Positions 32,303 through 43,732 of a stretch of DNA of 64,000 nucleotides are shown here, piece by piece. The DNA is from Lophium mytilinum (lineage: Eukaryota; Ascomycota; Dothideomycetes; Mytilinidiales; Mytilinidiaceae). Where the stretch lies: the NCBI GenBank assembly GCA_010093605.1, contig MU004185.1:765334-829333 (forward strand), written 5' to 3'. Numbering within the stretch: position 1 is the stretch's first letter; every line of letters starts with the position of its first letter. The notes below the pieces were generated by a model. It saw only the letters and a list, made by a program, of their open reading frames with translations. It had not been told where the DNA came from and searched no databases. The position numbers and the translations under genes are program-made.

Positions 32303-33239
32303 GATGAAGAAATGAGATCGAGGTACACGGATAGATGGAGGCGGGGGACTCGAGGTCGGGTGTGAATAGACAACGTCGCGCTCGCGCCACGCGGCTGGGT
32401 GGAAAGTGAGGCGCTGTAGAACGCAGGCGCGATTGCTTCGATGGGGTATCACAAGGGAGAAGCAAGTGGGTGACAGTGGAGGATGATGTGGGAGGTGGCG
32501 CGCGTGCAGCTGCCTGGAAAGAGGTGCTTGAAGCTATAGAAGAAAATCGACACTCGCCCGAGCCGCATGTGCCAAGCCACATAATCCCTGCACTATAATT
32601 CTTGGCGTTCGTTTCCGTCACAGCAAGAAGCTGCGGATCTGCCAGAGGTGACTGTGGAGCATCGTACAAGCTATAGACGATGCCAATCGTCGACGACAAG
32701 CCTCGGCTCATTAGGAATAATCTCGATTACTTATCTAGTTACAGGGTTCTTTTGCCGCTGTTTGGAGCATCCAATATAGCTATCATTAAGATTCTGTAAG
32801 CATAGCTCTGTTAGAAAGAGATTCCAAGGCACTGACAGGTAGTACCACCAGTGTGTACATAGACCTTCCGTGGGTATGAATCTGCCCATTCGAAAACCAG
32901 TTTTGAGAAATCTCAAGCAAGGGGGCAAATGTAATCCGCTCGAAGATGGGGCACTGTATCATTTATTGTTTGCTGCAACAAGACTTTCCAGATCTTCGTG
33001 CTTACGGTACCTGTACTCTACACTTCACGAAGCAGGACCTACATAGTTTTGCTCCTGGGGTCCGCCATCTTTCCTGGTAAAACCACCGCTAACACGCTTC
33101 GAAGCCTACACTGCCAAACTTACGCCATTCCGTCCTCTACGTGCGGCTAAGCAGACTGCGACCCAACCCAGAACCTACTTCAGCGTGCAGCACAGAAGCC
33201 ACCAATCACAGCTGAGTAGCGCATCGGCGCTACATGGAC
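32303..33239. other. Intergenic, BRR2 upstream and ARPC2 downstream
   Basis: 937 bp that serves as the BRR2 promoter and the ARPC2 3' UTR. The first part stays open in the BRR2 frame but lacks conserved text. Minus-strand frames at 32.2-32.9 kb look accidental. Confidence 0.5.
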
Positions 33240-34510
33240 TTAGGCCTGTACCTTGAACGTTCGGCCGCTCGCTGTCTTGCGCTCCTTTTCGTCGCCTTCT
33301 GGCCTTGCTCGCCGTAACACTGTTCCCATATTAGCATTCATGAATATGCAAGCGCTCTTCGTTTCCATACCTTGAAGGAAGTCTGCAGTCCGCCTCCGCA
33401 TTCTCGAATGGATGTAAGCCTATGAAGTCCTAGTGAGCAACTTATGTGTACAGAGTGCGCGAATTGCAAACCTTTGAAGCCTTGATGTGATAGTGGAAGT
33501 AATCGCGGAACGTTTGGATATGTGATATCACATCGTCCCTTCGTTGCCTAGTCAGGTGTCGAGGGAACAGGACTAAGAGATGTAAGCAGCTGGTTGCCGA
33601 ACCGGGCAGAGGCTAGCAAACCAAAGGTGATGTAGCCGATCTCTCCAGTTCCAGAGGCTCCGAGACCCGGTACATTCTGAAGTTCGAGTGGGGGATCGTT
33701 GCGGAAGAGCACCTGCGGCGCATTTTGGATCGCCCGCCTTCGAGCATCCACGAACTCCTTGGGAAAAAAGTCAATTGGGGTCTACGTGGTGACATCATAG
33801 ACCGTGTGTACTTTACCTGAAGGAAGACTTTTCCAAATATCCGATCCGTTTCCTCTCGGAAGACAGTGCTAAAAATGACCGTCACTCTGTCATGGCTCGC
33901 TTTGATGTATATGGCTTCTTCTTCTCTGTAGTGTATGGCGCGAACCTCCCCTCCTTCTTGCACACCTTGAGGTGCTTGCTCTGAGGTGAATTTGGATGCT
34001 TGTTTTTGGAGTTCGGCGAATTCGTCAAATGCTTGCTCGAATGGTGCTGCCATAGCGTTGCGCTTGAGAAGGGAGATTCGACGAATCAGGTCGTCCCGCG
34101 CGTCTGTTTGGAAAGCCGAGTTAACGAGAGCAATGGTGCCATATCAGAGGCACATACCTTGATCTGTAGGGAGGTTGTCCAAGTCCACCTGCACCGAAAA
34201 GTCATATCCTTGCTCGGCCGGGACGATGTAAGGGCCATATTCCCGCTCTAGCACTGACTGAGCGCCATATTGTACTAGCTCATGGAAGCATTTGACGGAG
34301 ATGGACACGAGGATCTTGGTTTTAGACTCGGGCGTGGAGATGTGGAAGGTAACACCGTCGAAGTCCGACACAACTTGGTCAATCGAGACCGGAGGCGCTC
34401 TGGCATCAAATCAGCTACTAGAATCGTGAGCTTAGAAAATGAGCATACCCCGAGAAACGATCCTTCAAGAGGGACTCTATGAGCACATTTTGATAGTCCA
34501 AGAGGAGCAT
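33240..34510 (-). CDS. ARPC2: Arp2/3 complex subunit 2 (p34-Arc)
   Basis: Core subunit of the Arp2/3 actin nucleator at cortical actin patches and endocytic sites. Seven exons: 34510-34449, 34399-34158, 34103-33817, 33757-33622, 33572-33472, 33419-33371 and 33319-33240. The introns are 49-59 bp and the product is 318 aa. Conserved text runs from [15 protein letters not shown] through [78 protein letters not shown] and [20 protein letters not shown] to VLRRARPE. Splice sites were set by this conservation, and the frame closes exactly. Its 5' end is 389 bp from the divergent UTP12 start, so the two probably share a promoter. Confidence 0.95.
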
Positions 34511-34899
34511 GCTGATGGAAGCTGGGGAAGCTCGCTGCACCGAGGAGGGATGGAGGAAGAGATGAGAAAAGAGAAGAAGATCGTTGAACTGAGGCAGCCA
34601 GCTATGTGCAGTGCTACTCTTTACGCGCTCGGAGAGAGATTCAGGGCTGCTGGCTGCGTGGCCTGCGGTGGTGATGGCGGGGGTGCTGCGGTAGGTGGGT
34701 CCAATGGAATAAGCCCTAGATCTGATCTGATTAGATAAAAAATATCGAACTTGCCCTCACCTTCGTCTCCAGAATTTCCGACTTTCATTTGAACCTCTTC
34801 TCAGTTGAGGAAATTGGAACCCTCAGAAACTAGCTGCGGATCTTCCTAATTGCCTGGCGCCTTTGAGTCCCTCACGACGCCCGCTCCATCTGGTCCAGC
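34511..34899. promoter_or_regulatory. Bidirectional promoter region ARPC2 / UTP12
   Basis: 389 bp between two divergent start codons. I see no clear TATA box; AAAAATATCG near 34738 is AT-rich. Its role is inferred from gene arrangement. Confidence 0.55.
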
Positions 34900-37867
34900 A
34901 TGGTTCGCTCGTACTCCAAGTATGAGCAGTCGCAAGCCTTCGCTGTCGTAAATTCGGCCTCATCCAACCTAGTCTGGGCCGCAGATAGCTCTATTTCAAT
35001 CGGCTCTGGCCGGTCCTCCGGCGCTGGACGCGCATATGTTGGCGCGAACGAGGAGGTCTTGTGCTGGGATGTGAAGAAGGGCGAACTGCTCAGCAGATGG
35101 CGCGATACTGCTAGTAATGCCCAGGTCACTGCTATTGCTCGCAGCGGAGCAGACCAGGATGTATTCGCGGTTGGGTTTGTTGACCTCTATATACACTCTC
35201 AATTCATAACTTAGCTAACCGTCGCTCTACTCGCCTAGCTATGAAGACGGCAGCATTCGCATTTGGGACGAACGGACATCTACAATAATCATAAGCTTCA
35301 ACGGCCACAAGTCTGCCATCACCACCCTCACTTTTGACGCCTCCGGTGTACGATTGGCAAGTGGTGCCAGAGATACAGATATCATACTCTGGGACTTGGT
35401 AACTGAAGTGGGTTTATTCAAACTACGAGGGCATAAAGCACAGATTACAGCCCTTCATTTCCTCCACATTGGGACGGACGATTCCCCTGAAGGCGATTCA
35501 GTTCGCCCTACAGATTTAGAGGCTGAGCAAATCTTCCTTCTTTCCACTGGCAAAGATGCTCTCATCAAATTATGGGATGTGCAGACTCAACATTGCGTGG
35601 AGACGCATGTGGCCCAGTCCAATGGTGAGTGTTGGACCATGGGAGTGTCTCTTGACTCCAGCGGGTGCATTACTGCTGGCAATGATGGCGAGATGAAGGT
35701 ATGGTCCATTGACCTGGAGGGTCTCCGGCATTCTGCAACTAGAATAGGAGACGTCAACGAGCCGCGTTACTTGCGTGAAAGGGGTGTCCTCTACCGGCAG
35801 GGAAAAGATCGGACCCTGGGCATTTCTTTTCACAGCCTAACAGACTACGTTGCTATCCATGGCTCGGAGAAGGCCGTGGAAATATGGCGCATTCGCACGG
35901 AATCTGAGATTCAAAAGAGCTTGGCTCGAAAACGAAAGAGGCGGCGTGAAAAGGCTGCTAGCAACGACACCAAGGACGCGGAGGAAATGAAGAATGATGA
36001 GGAGACTCATGATAAGATCGAAACTGCAGACGCTGACGTTAGCGAGGTATTCGTGCCGTACGTTACAGTTCGCACTGGTGGTAAGGTCAGAGCAATGACG
36101 TGGATGAGCGTTCGGGGCCAAAAGAAGCTGCAACTACTAGCTTCTATGACCAACAACTCAATTGAGGTGTTCGAGGTTCCCCGGAGAAGCAAAACGAAGA
36201 CACCAACGAACGACGAGGTGCCCGAATATAATAGGGTATATTCTGTTGACCTGCCCGGCCACAGGACAGACATCCGGTCTCTTGCCCTTAGCTCAGATGA
36301 CCGGATGCTACTCTCGGCGTCCAGTGGGAGTCTCAAAGTCTGGAATGTGCGTACACAGAGCTGTCTTCGCACACTTGAGTCTGGGTATGCGCTTTGTACT
36401 GCTTTCATACCCGGAGACAGGATAGCGATCGTTGGCACCAAGGATGGCCAGCTTGAGATTTTTGATATTTCTTCATCGGCACTGATCGAACGCATGGATG
36501 CCCACGATGGATCGATATGGACTCTGCATGTGCACCCTGACGGACGTTCTGTCGCTACTGGGAGCGCTGATAATACTGTCAAGTTCTGGAAGTTTGAGAT
36601 AGTACAGGAGGAGATTCCAGGGTCCAAACGCACATCACCTCGTTTAACACTTGTACATTTCCGCACGCTCAAGGTGAGCGACGACGTTCTCAGCCTCCGC
36701 TTCTCGCCTGATGGCCGCCTCCTCGCTGTCTCAACGCTAGATAATACCGTCAAAGTATTCTTCACGGACTCCTTAAAACTGTTCCTCAACCTCTATGGGC
36801 ACAAGCTACCTGTTCTCAATATATCGATCTCATCAGACAGCAAACTTATTGCGACCTGTAGCGCAGATAAAAATGTTCGTCTTTGGGGTCTCGATTTTGG
36901 AGACTGTCACAGAGCGTTCTTCGCCCACAGTGATAGCATTATGCAAGTCTCTTTTATACCACGTCCAAGCTCCAGCGACGAGACCCACATGTTCTTCAGC
37001 GCCAGCAAGGACCGACTGATCAAGACTTGGGATGGCGATAAGTTTGAGCAGGTTCAGAAACTTCAAGGCCACCATGGCGAGATATGGGCTATGGCTGTCA
37101 GTCAGACTGGTGACTTTGTTGTCACAGCATCACACGACAAGAGCATTCGAGTGTGGTCCCGAACCGACGAGCCAATATTCCTAGAGGAAGAGCGTGAAAA
37201 GGAGCTGGAAGAATTATACGAGTCGACTCTCACCACTTCGCTGGAGAACGAAACGGAACTACCGGATGGTCAAGACGGAGTGGCTGCAGCATCCAAGCAA
37301 ACGATATCGACCTTGACAGCTGGCGAAAAGATTGCAGAGACACTGGAGCTAGGGACGGCCGACCTCGAACTGGTGCGGGATTGGGAGGCGCAAAAGGCAG
37401 TGAAACCAAGTCTTGCACCGCCGCAGCGAGATTTCGTCTTCCTTGCGCTTGGCAATATCAGCGCGGAACGGCACGTTCTTAATACGCTCTCGGGAATACC
37501 AGCAGCGCAGCTGCATGATGCGCTATTAGTACTTCCTTTCTCCGCTCTACCAGCCCTGTTTACCTTCATCGCCATATGGATACGTCGCCAGTGGAATACC
37601 ACGCTGGTGTGCCGGGTTTTGTTCTTCATGCTAAACACGCATCAGAAGCAAGTAGTCGCAAGCCGGGAACTGAAATCTATGCTGGAAAATATGCGGTCTG
37701 ATCTTCGTCAAACGCTGGGAGGAATGAAAGACGTTCTCGGGTTCAACATGGCCGCCCTACGGTTTGTAGGGGACCGCGTGCAAGAGAATGGTATGTCAAG
37801 GTTAGAGGATGTCGTAGCGGAGGATTCAATGGCAAGTCGGAAAAGGGCGTTCGTAGATGTTGCCTAA
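34900..37867 (+). CDS. UTP12: U3 snoRNP / SSU processome protein Utp12 (Dip2, WDR3)
   Basis: Nucleolar component of the UTP-B subcomplex needed for 18S rRNA maturation. Exons 34900-35174 and 35239-37867 (64-bp intron) give 967 aa, normal for Utp12. The protein is a tandem WD40 array over roughly residues 10-680, with clear blades such as SIRIWDERTS, DTDIILWDL, DALIKLWDV, DNTVKFWKF, DKNVRLWGLDFGDCH and DKSIRVWSR. A basic insertion RKRKRRREKAA follows the fifth or sixth blade. The C-terminal Utp12 domain (about 815-935) contains LGNISAERHVLNTLSGI and LLVLPFSALPALFTFIAIW. The start is supported by MVRSYSKYEQSQAFAVV, the conserved N-terminus. Confidence 0.96.
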
Positions 37868-38296
37868 GATGGATATGGGGATATGCATAGAAAGAATGAT
37901 ATCAACGGGAAAGTAAGGCAAACGAAATGAGGAGATATCACTTCAAAGACTAAGATAGAAACGAGATAGCTTATGGACTTGTTCTAGCTACGGCTAAAGC
38001 ATGCCTGCTGAACAAGAGGGTTCCTCGGCAACGCAAATGGTAACCGACGTCCTTTGAGTTGCTTCTCGTCCTCGATGGATACGAGCAAGCGGGGCAGAAC
38101 AACTAAAAAGAGGCTTCCACCACAGTACAGCTAGCATAGAGGAATCAATTCCGTGGACGTGAGAGAGCCCCACCCCGTCCGACTCCCTCCTCTCCATAAC
38201 GCCAATACCGCCGTCGCTAAATCAATGTCAGGGTGACGCAAAACCCAAGGCAGGGTCTTCGTGGGATGCCGACTCGCCGAGCCGTCCGACTCGATC
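37868..38296. other. Intergenic, convergent 3' regions
   Basis: 429 bp between the stop codons of UTP12 and the TFIIS gene, expected to hold both 3' UTRs. Nothing else is recognised. Confidence 0.55.
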
Positions 38297-39254
38297 TCAA
38301 GAAAACTTCCACCTATTTCCGCAGTTGGTGCATTCGCAGAACGTCGTCATCGGTTCGTCGGCACTTCTCGTCTGCGCCTGGCTGTAGGCGACCTTCTTCT
38401 GCTTGCACTTCCCGCACGTAAAAGTGGCGCTGATACTCTTCTCCACCTGTGCGACCATTGCCTCCCTCATATTCTCCTTCTCAAGGCGTTCGTCTTCCGC
38501 TCGACGCTCAGCCGACTTGAGCTCCTCATGTGTCATGACGACAAAGCGCTTTGCTGTAATCTCGCCAGAGAGGATGCGCTTTCGTAGCTCCGGGTTGGAT
38601 TTGTTCTTGAGATTCTGGTACAAGGAGCGAAGCTTAGTTTTGTACTGCTCGCTCGTTTCAGACTGATATACGTTGTATGCAGCCACTTCCACGTCTCGGG
38701 CGATACGCAGTACGTCTTCCGGAACTATAACAGATCAGCATAATTAGCGGACTAGAATGAAGCTTAATTGATGGGGTGTCTTGCAACTTACGGTCTTCTG
38801 ACATATGTGCCAGTCCATCGTACATAAGTCTCACGCAGTTGTCCCGGGTATCATTTCCTGTGACCTTCCAGTCCACCTTGTCGGTCTTATGGCTTCTGTT
38901 TTCGGGAGCGACGTTGTGCTTCTTGGTCTTTGGAGGGGTCGCAGACTGAGCAACAGGGGCAGGGGACGCAATCCCGTTGGCGGCCTTGGGCGTGGCGGAA
39001 CCTGACGCGGCCTTCCTGACATCGGTTTTCCATTTGCCTACCAGTTCGTTCGCTTGTTTCGCTACTGTAGGGTCCTTGTGCTGGCGAAGCTTGTTCACGG
39101 TCACTCCAATGCGCGTTGAGCGGAGCAGGTCCTCGCTGGCGCGAACGCCTTCGCGGAGGCCTTTCAGGAGATCCAGGAGAGTAGATGACGGGTCGCCAGC
39201 AGCATAGGCCTTTGTGATGGCCTTGCCACGCAGCTCGACTTCTTTCGCATCCAT
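38297..39254 (-). CDS. DST1: Transcription elongation factor TFIIS
   Basis: Rescues backtracked RNA polymerase II by stimulating its transcript cleavage activity. Exons 39254-38792 and 38723/38724-38297 (intron of about 67 bp) join in frame to 296 aa, the usual size. Domains: N-terminal LW/TFIIN bundle (MDAKEVELRGKAITKAY to ANELVGKWK), a Pro/Ala/Lys linker, the central Pol II-binding domain (DNCVRLMYDGLAHMSED...ELRKRILSGEI, then FVVMTHEELKS), and the C-terminal zinc ribbon with CGKC and CTNC. The ribbon keeps the Asp-Glu pair (SADEP) that reaches into the Pol II active site. The start at 39254 matches family N-termini; the frame stays open upstream to 39557 with no conserved text. It is divergent from EAF6. 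Confidence 0.95.
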
Positions 39255-39642
39255 GGCGGCGCTGTACGCTGCGGGCGGGATGACTGATGAGAGGGCTTGA
39301 GTCTGGCGACGCAGATGCTGTGAGGCGGCGACGCAACTAACGGAGCGGCGACAGGAGGCAGAGGAGCAGGATCTGGTGGTGGGGGGGAACTCGGGCGTAG
39401 TGATGTAGAGGTAGTGATTGTGATGGACCGACGTTGAAGTTGAAAGAACGCAGCGATCGCTGTCACCGTTCCCGCGGAGAGCCGAAGAAACGCCGGCCGC
39501 ACGTGCCAACCCAGCATCCACATCCACCCGTGGATCGCGGCCTTCGAGACACCTCACCTAGAAACTTGTCGCGCACACCCCATTTCGAAGAAGCCCACGA
39601 ACTCACCACCTGCTTCGACTGCGCCTGTGTGTTCCGATCGCA
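39255..39642. promoter_or_regulatory. Bidirectional promoter region TFIIS / EAF6
   Basis: 388 bp between divergent start codons of two chromatin and transcription factors. I see no obvious TATA box. Sharing is inferred from spacing. Confidence 0.55.
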
Positions 39643-40336
39643 ATGGCTGAAAATGCACCGCCTCCTGGCAGCGGTGGACACCGCCCAGACGCCTCTGCTG
39701 GAATGCCCTACTACGAGAAGCTTCGTCGCGACCTCCGCGAAACGCTGCAGAAGAAGCGGCAGCTAGACAATTCGCTGGTAAGCTGGCCCTAAGCTGCGTT
39801 AAAGGAAAACGTTCGCAATTGCTGATCTTTGAAGGCCTCGCTCGAGGAGAGCATTTACAAAGCCGAGACATCCTACTTAGAAGAGACCAGCGCAGGCAAC
39901 ATCATCAAAGGCTTTGACAACTACATCAAAGGATCCACAGGCACCACTACAGCCGGCGGTGCTGGGCCAGGAACTTCAACCCGTCGAAAGGCCATGATCA
40001 ATGAGGGAGACCGAATATTCAGTAGAAGCTCTGCCAGTTTCATGCGAGTATGTACCAGACTGCGGTTTGCTCATACCGTTTTCCGAATCTCTACTGACTG
40101 GAGACCCCCAACAGGATTCCCCTACCCCAAACTCGGCACAAACGACTCCTTCGCACGCCCCTACGCCAACCTCATCGTTTCCAAGTGGTCGAGAGAGCAG
40201 TCATCCAACGCCTAATGGCAGTACTAGTAGCAAGGCTGTCGCAAGCAAGAAGAAGAAGGCACCAGAAAAGGATGACGATGAAACAGACGGGAAACCGCCT
40301 CTAAAGCGGGGAAAAATTACCTACGGTCGTGATTGA
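39643..40336 (+). CDS. EAF6: Chromatin modification protein Eaf6 (NuA4 / HBO1-type HAT subunit)
   Basis: Small subunit of NuA4 histone acetyltransferase. Exons 39643-39777, 39835-40047 and 40115-40336 give 189 aa. The conserved core is YYEKLRRDLRETLQKKRQLDNSLASLEESIYKAETSYLEET (a coiled coil), followed by GNIIKGFDNYIKGS and NEGDRIFSRSSASF. This order is diagnostic of Eaf6/MEAF6. The C-terminal exon is Ser/Thr/Pro-rich and then Lys-rich (ASKKKKAPEKDDD, PPLKRGKI), which likely contains a nuclear signal. The introns are 57 and 67 bp. Confidence 0.95.
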
Positions 40337-42539
40337 CAGCGTGCATAACTGGCCATGGGGAAAACATCGAAGATCAAGCCCAGGCGTTAGCTAAATCCGC
40401 TTGCGTCGCTGAGCTGGGCCGAGCCATGATGCTCGCCAGAGTTGTCTGCGTCAGGTAAGTTGGTTGCTAAAGCTCGTCCGGGGGAAGACGATGCTGGCAC
40501 ATTTAATCTGAACAATAATACGTCAAAGGTTAGAGGGTAGTCCTTGACGACAGCTCTCCAGAAATGCATCTCGATATCACCAGTCTGGAGGGGAAGCTTC
40601 GTATCCGAGGCTCGAGAAGCGACACGTGTAGGACTGCTCCTAGGAGAGCCGTATTCTCCCTATCCTCGGCCACGGTGTACTTCTGCTTTGAGCGTGGTCT
40701 GGAAAGCGAGTCTTCAGAAAACCAATGCACCTCTACATCCATCATATATCCGCATCGTGCCATCCGTGGTCGCATTGAGGTCCACAGATATCGTTCTAGA
40801 CTAGACCGTGGCATACCTACTTACAAAACGGACTGTATAGCTGGAATGAAATTAGATACGCTCAGCCCATGGAGGTCCTTCTGGCTGTCCTGAATGGAGT
40901 CTCCGCATCCTTAATACGATACATTACAATGCTCTGGCTCCTTGGTCTATCACTGTGAGACGCCGCGTGATCACAAGTCGAAATTGTATGGCTCCGGCCA
41001 CGTTGACTGATGGGAGACCAAGCAGCTTCACCGCCGGCCTGACCACACTGTGAGAGCTACGCATTCTCATGGGTCATACTGTTCAAAAGAGATAGTGGAT
41101 CGGAGATGCTGCCCAGTGAAATCAACCATGGTCGACGTCGCGTGGCTCATCTGACAGCCGATTTTGATAGTATGAAACTTGTGCGGGCTAGAGAGGTTAG
41201 CACAACTGTTGGGCGTTGAAAAAGGGGAGAGAGGGCAACGCTGCCGACTCGCTGGGCTACCGGGTGAGCAGAATCATCTGATCGCACGTTAGTCATAGTA
41301 GCTCGAGCTCAAATCGCACCGGCTGGCTGCCTCGCTCCCCGTGAGGTCGCTCTTGGTGCTCGCAAGAAGCCCACGAAAGCGCGGACTGTTTGCTGCCAGA
41401 GACTCGTCTTCGGACGCATAATTGCCTTTGGAGGCTCATGCGGCGACGGTCCGACTACATGGGCACGAGACAAGCCGGAGTCCGCGCTTCGGTCAGTCGG
41501 TAGTGCTGGCTGCGACCCCCATTCCACAGCCGTTCAGACAGCCGTTCAGAGAGCCGTTCAGAGAGCCGAGCGGGCGCGCCAACCAAGCTTGAGTGCCGTC
41601 GCAGGGTTACACTGAGTCCGCACTGTCTTCGTCCATATCAACCAATCGCGGCTGGGCAGTGCTTGGCAAATAGTGGTGATCGTCAGGGTCCCGCTAGCAG
41701 GGGTGGATGACGTCGGCGGCACCCAGGGCTTGGGCGCTCAATGCTTGTCGGCACCGTCGCCCAGCAATTCACCAGCACAGCGGCCTCCACGCCCGACGCC
41801 GCAGATGACGACGCTGACGGAGGTGGAGGCCGCCTGATGACTTGTCGCAATCTGTCCGTTGCATTACTAGCACACACTGTGATACCGTTGGCGCCTTCAG
41901 TACTATGGGGAACATTTCGTCTATTGCGACTACGCTGCCTAACGAATGTTGACTATGCCACCGTGGCAGTCTTGCTGAGCGTCTCAGCGAACCCCGCAAC
42001 CAGGCATATTATACAGTACAAACTGTGCGCGCCTCTCGCTAGTGCTGAGCCAGGCGCAACGAGAGTCTAAAACATTAAAGGGTATAGCGAATGACATGCA
42101 AGATCCAACAGAGAATCCCATCGCGAACAAAAAGGTAAACAGGGCCCGTACGGTATAATGGTACACTGAACAACACCAAAACGCGTGAAAGATAAGCAAA
42201 CCATTCCAACTCCGATGCCTACATAACTCTTGCAGCCTCTGAAAATGAGGCAGGAGTATCAGCACCATCTTGGTATAAATGCAAGGGTAACGACGCTTGG
42301 AGATCAGTCCAGACTCTCCCAAGAGCCTCATCTCTTCTTCCAACCCTATCTAGCTTGGCAACAGCTGGGCAAGCTGGAAAAACGCGGCAGAGGATATCTC
42401 AAACGCATGATCAACTGGAAGACATTGTAAACAAAACCTGATATGCCGCGCAATTGCGAAGTCCGAGGCGTCGTGAACCTTGTCTCCTATAGACAAGGAA
42501 AACCGATAAAACAATCGGCAAGCAGTCGAACTTAATCAA
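40337..42539. other. Intergenic, between EAF6 and flbC-like gene
   Basis: 2.2 kb between two convergent genes. Frames near 40.5-40.9 and 41.7-42.3 kb on either strand lack conserved text or consistent splicing. A short 12-bp tandem repeat lies at 41528-41563. I support no gene. Confidence 0.5.
41528..41563. repeat. 12-bp tandem repeat, three copies
   Basis: AGCCGTTCAGAS repeated three times, followed by a partial fourth (AGCCGAG). It is non-coding as far as I can see. Confidence 0.85.
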
Positions 42540-43732
42540 TCACATATCCTCAGGCGAGGGATGGTCATGGTCGCGTTCCCCCTTGTGGACTTTTCGGTGT
42601 CTCCTTAAGTTCGAGACAACGGAAAAGTGGCGGCCACAGCCCTCTACTTCGCATGCGAATGCTAGAATATGTCAGCACGATGAACGGTGCGTAAGCGGAT
42701 ACTGCACATACGTTTTTCGCCAGTGTGGCTGTACATGTGTGTTTGTAATGAACTAGGGCGGGTGAATCGTTTGTCGCAAATCTTGCACTTGTGCTTCTTC
42801 TGCGAGCTAGACGAGACTTTGGAGCTGAACTGTCCCATCATCGATTGGGGCGCGGGCGGCAAGTTCGTGCCGATCAGTGCTGAAGGCCGCGGGAGTGTCC
42901 GAGAAGTCATTGGCTCTACTGATTCCGAGGCTGAGCTGTAGTCGGTGACGGAAGACTCGGCAACTGATCCATTGTAGTAGGATGGATACGTGCTGGCAGA
43001 CGAAATAGACGAATGGGCGGAGTGCGTGGACGGGAATCCATACGAGTCAGACGAACTCCTGCTACCACCTTGGTTGCCGTAGATGTTGCGCGGGGTGATG
43101 TCTTGGCTCATGGCGACCATTCCCCGGCTAGCATCCAGGGCATCGCTGAAGCTGTTGCGCTGTGCTTGCTGGGAATTGATTCTGTTAAAGTCAACTAAAG
43201 AACTTTGGCGCTGGCGCTGAGACTCGACTGGGTTCTCGAGGAGGTCGGCGGAGGATACTGACGGGTGGGAAGAGCGCCGCGCGGGGTCCTGCTGGTACGC
43301 ATACGGGCTTCTGGAGTTGTTGGAATAGTCCATGGGATATTGCGGCGCTGACGTGGGAGCATACGAGGCAGCATTGGGCGACGCTGACGAATATCCACTG
43401 GGGTACGTCCTCGATGGGTTGAGAAGATCTTGCGAAGCGTCAAGTAAGTTTTGTGATCCGAAAGTGCCATCTGAGAGACTAATACCTGATCCTAGGGGCG
43501 GCGCCGTAACGGGGAGGTTGTGGAAGGGAAGCGATAGGCTGGTTGGCCTCTGAACATGCTGCTGACTGGCACCTTCGAACTTTTCGAGTCCAGACGCGGG
43601 ATACATCTGCGATGAAGGCGCGGCGGGGCCCGAAACCCACGGGTTCGTGAAGTGCGGTGCGGGATAGCGGAGGTGGTCGTAGCCCATGGTGTTGAGCTGG
43701 GACTGCTGTCGGTTGTCGACGGCCATAGCCAT
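42540..43732 (-). CDS. flbC: C2H2 zinc-finger transcription factor, FlbC-like
   Basis: Probable orthologue of FlbC, a regulator of conidiation in Aspergillus (orthology inferred from the finger pair). Exons 43732-42712 and 42661-42540 give 380 aa. The long N-terminal part is low-complexity, rich in Ser, Pro, Tyr and Gln (activation-type). Two adjacent C2H2 fingers end the protein: CKICDKRF...H...H, then, after TGEKPFA, CEVEGCGRHFSVVSNLRRHRKVH. The 50-bp intron splits the TGEKP linker codon. I start at MAMAVDNRQQ; the frame is open upstream to 44089 but that sequence reads as leader. A possible extra in-frame 57-bp intron inside exon 1 is described under findings. Confidence 0.85.
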
